Positions 60,895 to 64,000 of a stretch of 64,000 bases of DNA are shown piece after piece. The notes under the pieces were generated by a model. The model saw only the letters and a list, made by a program, of their open reading frames with translations, made no database searches and had not been told where the DNA came from. The first letter of the stretch is position 1. Every line of letters starts with the position of its first letter. The stretch is from Paenibacillus piri (GTDB lineage Bacteria > Bacillota > Bacilli > Paenibacillales > NBRC-103111), in the NCBI RefSeq assembly GCF_004354045.1, contig NZ_SMRT01000008.1, positions 248,001 through 312,000 on the forward strand, written 5' to 3'. The translations under genes and the position numbers were made by a program.

Positions 60895-60937
60895 AAATCC
60901 CATGTGACCCAAGTCGGAGTCGCTTGGGATTTTTTAA
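60895..60937 (+). terminator. Intrinsic terminator
   Basis: AAATCCC pairs with GGGATTT, with an inner CCCAAG/CTTGGG alternative, followed by T6. Confidence 0.75.
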
Positions 60938-61076
60938 TTGAACTCGCTGGCAGTCAAGGCTTAGTGGACAGAAACAAAAAACTTTTAAATATTCCTTTAC
61001 AAGAATATTCCCGATGTGGTATATTCAATTCAAGGAAAATAACACATCGAAATAAAAACGCGAAGGAGAATGAAAA

Positions 61077-61619
61077 ATGAGAAAAGTGATCGTATCGGAG
61101 TTCGTAACGTTGGATGGCGTAATGGAGGATCCGAGCTGGACATTCCAGTTCGGCAGCGAGGAGCAGGATAAGTTCAAGTTTGAGGAGCTCAAGTCGAGCG
61201 ATGCGCTGCTGCTGGGACGCGTAACCTATGAAGGATTCGCAGCCGCTTGGCCGAACATGATCGAGGAGACAGGGGAATATGGCGAATGGATGAACGGCTA
61301 TCCCAAACATGTCGTTTCCACGACCCTGGATCGGGCAGAGTGGAACAATTCAAGCGTGATCAAGGGCGATCTGGCCGAGGAAATTGCGAAACTGAAGAAG
61401 CAGCTGGGCAAAGACATTCTGGTTTTTGGTAGCTGCTCTCTCGTCTCGACACTCATGAAGCTTGGTCTTATCGATGAATACCGACTCATGGTGTTCCCTG
61501 TCGTGGTCGGCAGCGGAAAACGCCTCTTCAATGAAGGGATGGATATGACCTCTTTGAAATTAGCGGATACGAGGACATTCGAATCGGGTGTCGTCGTGCT
61601 CACGTACCAAAAAGCATAA
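61077..61619 (+). CDS. Dihydrofolate reductase-family (RibD C-terminal domain) protein
   Basis: 180 aa. RKVIVSEFVTLDGVMEDPSW, LLLGRVTYEGFAAAWP, VFGSCSLVSTLMKLGLIDEYRLMVFPVVVGSGKRLF match the RibD_C/YyaP-YwjB group. The fold binds NADPH, but these proteins are not the main DHFR or RibD, and their role is unclear. AAGGAG precedes the ATG. Confidence 0.85.
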   Translation: MRKVIVSEFVTLDGVMEDPSWTFQFGSEEQDKFKFEELKSSDALLLGRVTYEGFAAAWPNMIEETGEYGEWMNGYPKHVVSTTLDRAEWNNSSVIKGDLAEEIAKLKKQLGKDILVFGSCSLVSTLMKLGLIDEYRLMVFPVVVGSGKRLFNEGMDMTSLKLADTRTFESGVVVLTYQKA

Positions 61620-61733
61620 CGGTCTAATGGAACGGAGTCTTTTGGTAAAACCGGGAATGACGAAGTAGACGTAAATCGACGATGGATCGACTGGGCTAGG
61701 TAAGAAAAAACAGGGCAAAGGAGTGCATCATAA

Positions 61734-62180
61734 ATGATGAATAAACAAAAGATCATCTACTGGATATTCACATCGTTATTGATTCTGCTAATGGGGGGAG
61801 GCGTCGTTCCTAATCTTCTATCCAGTCCAGAGTGGGTAGCAATATTTGAGCATTTGGTCTATCCCCCTTACCTGCTTCCATTCCTTGGTGCAGCCAAGCT
61901 GCTCGGAATTCTGGCTATTCTCATACCAAGATACCCACGATTAAAGGAATGGGCTTACGCTGGCTTTGTTTTCGATTTGAGTGGCGCGTTGTATTCTGTT
62001 TTGGCTATTGGAGATGCTTCGGGTGGAATTATTGTATTTTTCATCGGGTACGCACTCATCGCAGGGTCCTATATTTATTCTCTCAAGCTACAGAAAGCCA
62101 AATCGACCATAGCAGCTCCGAATCCTCACCCTAGAGATGGGGGGATGGGGAGAGTCGCTACTTATAGACAACAGTCATAG
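61734..62180 (+). CDS. DoxX-family membrane protein
   Basis: 148 aa with four hydrophobic helices (about 8-26, 43-63, 70-90, 95-115) and the DoxX pattern KIIYWIFTSLL...PYLLPFLGAAKLLGILAIL...LKEWAYAGFVFDL. The last ~25 residues (NPHPRDGGMGRVATYRQQ) are polar and unlike the family. AAGGAG lies 10 bases upstream. It is 115 bp after the DHFR-like gene, a pairing seen with small stress-related genes. The role is unknown. Confidence 0.78.
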   Translation: MMNKQKIIYWIFTSLLILLMGGGVVPNLLSSPEWVAIFEHLVYPPYLLPFLGAAKLLGILAILIPRYPRLKEWAYAGFVFDLSGALYSVLAIGDASGGIIVFFIGYALIAGSYIYSLKLQKAKSTIAAPNPHPRDGGMGRVATYRQQS

Positions 62181-62263
62181 CCTGTATGTCTTACAGGACC
62201 GTGGATTGTGGAACGAAAACCTCGACAACTTGGAGCGTTATTTGCAGGAATTGCAATGTTGAA

Positions 62264-62301
62264 GAAAAAGCTTCCCTTTTATGCATGCAGGAAGCTTTTT
62301 C
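62264..62301 (-). terminator. Hairpin next to R1 copy 4
   Basis: GAAAAAGCTTCC pairs perfectly with GGAAGCTTTTTC and touches the end of R1 copy 4 with no gap. Read on the minus strand it follows R1. Confidence 0.7.
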
Positions 62302-62419
62302 TTTATCCGATTACGACTTTATCGGGCTAAGAACCCCACCTCCAAGGTGGGCCTTGAATCAGGTGGGGTAGAGCCCCCATCTGATTCCCCGATGTTCAGC
62401 AAAGCTGAACGAGTTCACT
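62302..62419 (-). repeat. Dispersed repeat R1, copy 4 (reverse)
   Basis: On the minus strand it runs AGTGAACTCGTTCAGCTTTG to TCGTAATCGGATAAA. Here the AGGTGGGG arm is complete and pairs with CCCCACCT. Its TGA is the stop of the minus-strand frame at 62415-62747. Confidence 0.9.
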
Positions 62420-62699
62420 GTTCGTGTTTTTCAAATTGACGCGGCCCGGCCAGGGCCGGATCGTGGCGAGCTGCACCAGAAACATCATTCAAACGCTGAA
62501 CTGCTTTGCCGATCGATGCGGCGTGTTGTTCGGCTTTATTTGGTTGCTCTTGTTCCGGCTCGCAAGGCTCCAACAGCTCGCGAATGATGCGAAAGGCTTG
62601 GTGCTGCTTTCGTTCTTTATGTTTCAGCAGGAGCAGAATACTTTCCCATACCCGTTTTTCCTCCTGCAAGGATAAGCGTGAAGCTTGACAAGTTCGGAC
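62415..62699 (-). CDS. Candidate small protein ending at R1 copy 4
   Basis: Open minus-strand frame, about 85-110 codons. The better part reads EEKRVWESILLLLKHKERKQHQAFRIIRELLEP and then a polar Glu/Gln tail ending FEKHEQ, with helical and acceptable composition. The start is unclear: AGGAGG lies in the frame (62666-62671 region), but no in-frame ATG follows it; a TTG lies just upstream. It shares the promoter region of the BlaI-type gene. It may be a small gene or a fossil. Coordinates of the start are approximate. Confidence 0.35.
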   Translation of the reverse strand, partial: VRTCQASRLSLQEEKRVWESILLLLKHKERKQHQAFRIIRELLEPCEPEQEQPNKAEQHAASIGKAVQRLNDVSGAARHDPALAGPRQFEKHEQ

Positions 62700-62721
62700 A
62701 CCAACACTACAATTTGTAGTG
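62685..62721 (+). promoter_or_regulatory. Promoter and BlaI-type operator
   Basis: TTGACA (62685-62690), 17-bp spacer, TACAAT (62708-62713). The 17-bp palindrome CACTACAATTTGTAGTG (62705-62721) covers the -10 and matches the TACA...TGTA form of BlaI/MecI operators, so autorepression is expected. Confidence 0.8.
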
Positions 62722-62735
62722 TGAGGTGTGCGATA

Positions 62736-63149
62736 ATGAAAATACATAATTTTAAAACCAACGAAAGTGGATTAAACCGTTTTTTCGGATCGCTGGAAGC
62801 CCGCATTATGGAAATTTTATGGGATGGCGAGGAAATGTCCATCAAAGATGTGCAGCATAGGCTGGAGTGTGAAAAGACGGTTAATTTCAACACGGTCATG
62901 ACCGTCATGAACCGGCTGGTGGATAAACGGATTTTGCAAAAGCGCGTGGCGGGCCGATCATTTTTATACCATCCTGTCTTGTCCAAGCATGAGTTTCTGG
63001 AAACGCAATCGAAGGAGCTGACGCATGAATTAATGGAGGAATTCGGTTCCCTCGTGGTGAATCATATGTTGGATGCTTTGGAGGAGGCAGATCCTCAACT
63101 TATGGACAGGCTGGAGCAAAAAATTAAGGAACTGAAGAAGGGAACCTGA
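62736..63149 (+). CDS. BlaI/MecI-family transcriptional repressor
   Basis: 137 aa. Winged-helix domain with LNRFFGSLEARIMEILWDGEEMSIKDVQHRLECEKTVNFNTVMTVMNRLVDKRILQKRVAGRSFLYHP, then the helical dimerisation part. ATG 62736 is chosen for its GAGGTG; the frame is open from 62685 but that would begin in the -35 box. The neighbouring M56 peptidase is its probable inactivator, as BlaR1 is for BlaI. Confidence 0.9.
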   Translation: MKIHNFKTNESGLNRFFGSLEARIMEILWDGEEMSIKDVQHRLECEKTVNFNTVMTVMNRLVDKRILQKRVAGRSFLYHPVLSKHEFLETQSKELTHELMEEFGSLVVNHMLDALEEADPQLMDRLEQKIKELKKGT

Positions 63150-63153
63150 GCCA

Positions 63154-64000
63154 TGCGCGAATACCGGTTATGGTCGAAGTTCATTTTTATCGCAGGCGTC
63201 TTGATTTCCGGGGTCCTTATTTTGCAGATGGGGTTATATGCGCTGCACGTCATTATGCATTGGAATGCGGATTATAACCTGATCGAGCTGTGCCATTCGA
63301 TGCTGCAATCGTTCGGATTCAGCTTTGCCGGATACATTCTCCAGGCCGTCGTGTATCAAACTTTTTTCCTGCTCGTATTTATCGTTGTCAAACAAGCGGT
63401 ACAGACCCGGAAATTCGCCGGCAAGCTGCAGGCATGCAGGGATGAAGCATGGACCCGCAGGCTGAACGAGAGCTACAGCACAGCCCGCGGGAGCATTACG
63501 GTCATCGACAGTCCGGAAGCAGTCGCTATGGCTGCAGGCGTGTTCAAACCGCACATCGTCCTGTCCACCGGTCTGCTGCAGCTGCTGAGCAATTGTGAGC
63601 TTCGCGCCGTCCTGCATCATGAGTGGCATCACGCCAAATCGTCGGATCCCGCAAAAACGTTCCTGCTGACGCTGTTCGCCTCCGCTTTATGGTACATCCC
63701 GATTTTGAAATGGTTTTTGCGCAATTATAAGATTGTGCGGGAAGTGCTGGCGGACGATTATGCGATGCGAAGGATGGGGACACCGGCGGAGCTGGGCAGC
63801 GCCCTGTTCAAGCTATTGAAGGGGGGCGTCCCGGCACGGTTGCCGATGTCGCATGTCTCGATCCTCGACACCTCGATCAACTACCGGATCCGGCAAATCG
63901 TCGAGCCCGACGCGAAGCTGAGGCTGAGCTGGCCGTTGGCGCCCGCCATCATTTCGATTCAGGTTGCTGCGGCGCTCTGTACGATGTTTGTCATAGTCCT
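63154..64000 (+). CDS. M56/BlaR1-type membrane metallopeptidase, 3' partial
   Basis: ATG 63154, four bases after the repressor stop, open to the window end (282 codons seen). At least three transmembrane helices (about 10-30, 60-80, 165-185 and one at the end) and HHEWHHAKSSDP, the HExxH zinc motif, with EVLADDYAMRRMG as the third-ligand region. No sensor domain can be judged because the end is missing. With the BlaI-type gene it forms a regulator-protease pair, the target of which is not visible. Confidence 0.85.

Larger units (their letters stand above)
60550..61076. other. Spacer between xpt and the DHFR-like gene
   Basis: Contains two intrinsic terminators (60682-60711 and 60895-60937), AT-rich sequence between them, and one very short frame: TTG 60858 with AAGGAGG 5 bases upstream, encoding 12 residues (MIQGNHPDRHHP) and ending inside the second terminator. 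No larger gene. Confidence 0.5.

Overview
The window looks like a low-GC Gram-positive chromosome segment (moderate GC, about half), most probably from the Paenibacillus group. The evidence is a Leu-specifier T-box in front of ilvBNC, an infC-rpmI-rplT operon starting at AUU, a SigI/RsgI pair, a YjcZ-type sporulation peptide, a Cse60-like protein, a PerR box in front of a peroxiredoxin, strong GGAGG ribosome sites, and intrinsic terminators throughout. No phage, CRISPR array, tRNA, rRNA or transposase gene was seen. The genus is inferred, not proved.

Layout. 1-2.3 kb: tail of a tandem-duplicated KdpD-like sensor without a kinase. 2.5-12 kb: housekeeping and unknowns (B12-radical SAM, ManA, MnmM/YtqB, a cytochrome c lipoprotein, YtqA, a Thr/Gly-rich surface protein, TrmB, a UgtP-like lipid glucosyltransferase, a PAP2 phosphatase). 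13-27.4 kb: a glycan region interrupted by the infC operon. It includes a nine-gene run (ManC, coiled-coil protein, a glycosyltransferase with MshEN c-di-GMP-type domains, FAD oxidoreductase, two more GT2 enzymes, aldo/keto reductase, TIM-barrel epimerase, GtrA flippase) and faces a GT-C membrane glycosyltransferase. 27.5-37 kb: branched-chain amino acid genes (T-box, ilvB, ilvN, ilvC, leuA, leuB) with a YjcZ peptide, an aminotransferase and a membrane protein between. 37-50 kb: peroxiredoxin, GcvH, GH15 glucoamylase-like enzyme, KTSC-like protein, zinc-ribbon protein, SigI/RsgI, aldo/keto reductase, leucyl aminopeptidase, Gfo/Idh/MocA oxidoreductase, YuiH-like molybdoenzyme and a 48-aa gene. 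50-56.8 kb: kinase pseudogene, selenium pair SelD-MnmH, GreA-C protein, Cse60-like protein, AI-2E family permease, a GC-rich duplicated stretch and a monomeric sarcosine oxidase-like enzyme. 57-64 kb: surface protein with cadherin-like and EF-hand domains, xpt, DHFR-like protein, DoxX-like protein, and a BlaI-type repressor with an M56 peptidase cut by the window edge.

The most novel material is intergenic. Repeat R1 (about 118 bp, four copies) starts with TGA flush against gene stops and is followed at once by a locus-specific hairpin in three copies. Repeat R2 (about 60-95 bp, six copies) is built around CCTTGACAAACGCG. There is also an unassigned structured leader before ilvC and a second multibranched fold before infC. 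The best gene-level candidate system is the c-di-GMP-type glycosyltransferase operon combined with a GtrB-GtrA-GT-C extracytoplasmic glycosylation set.
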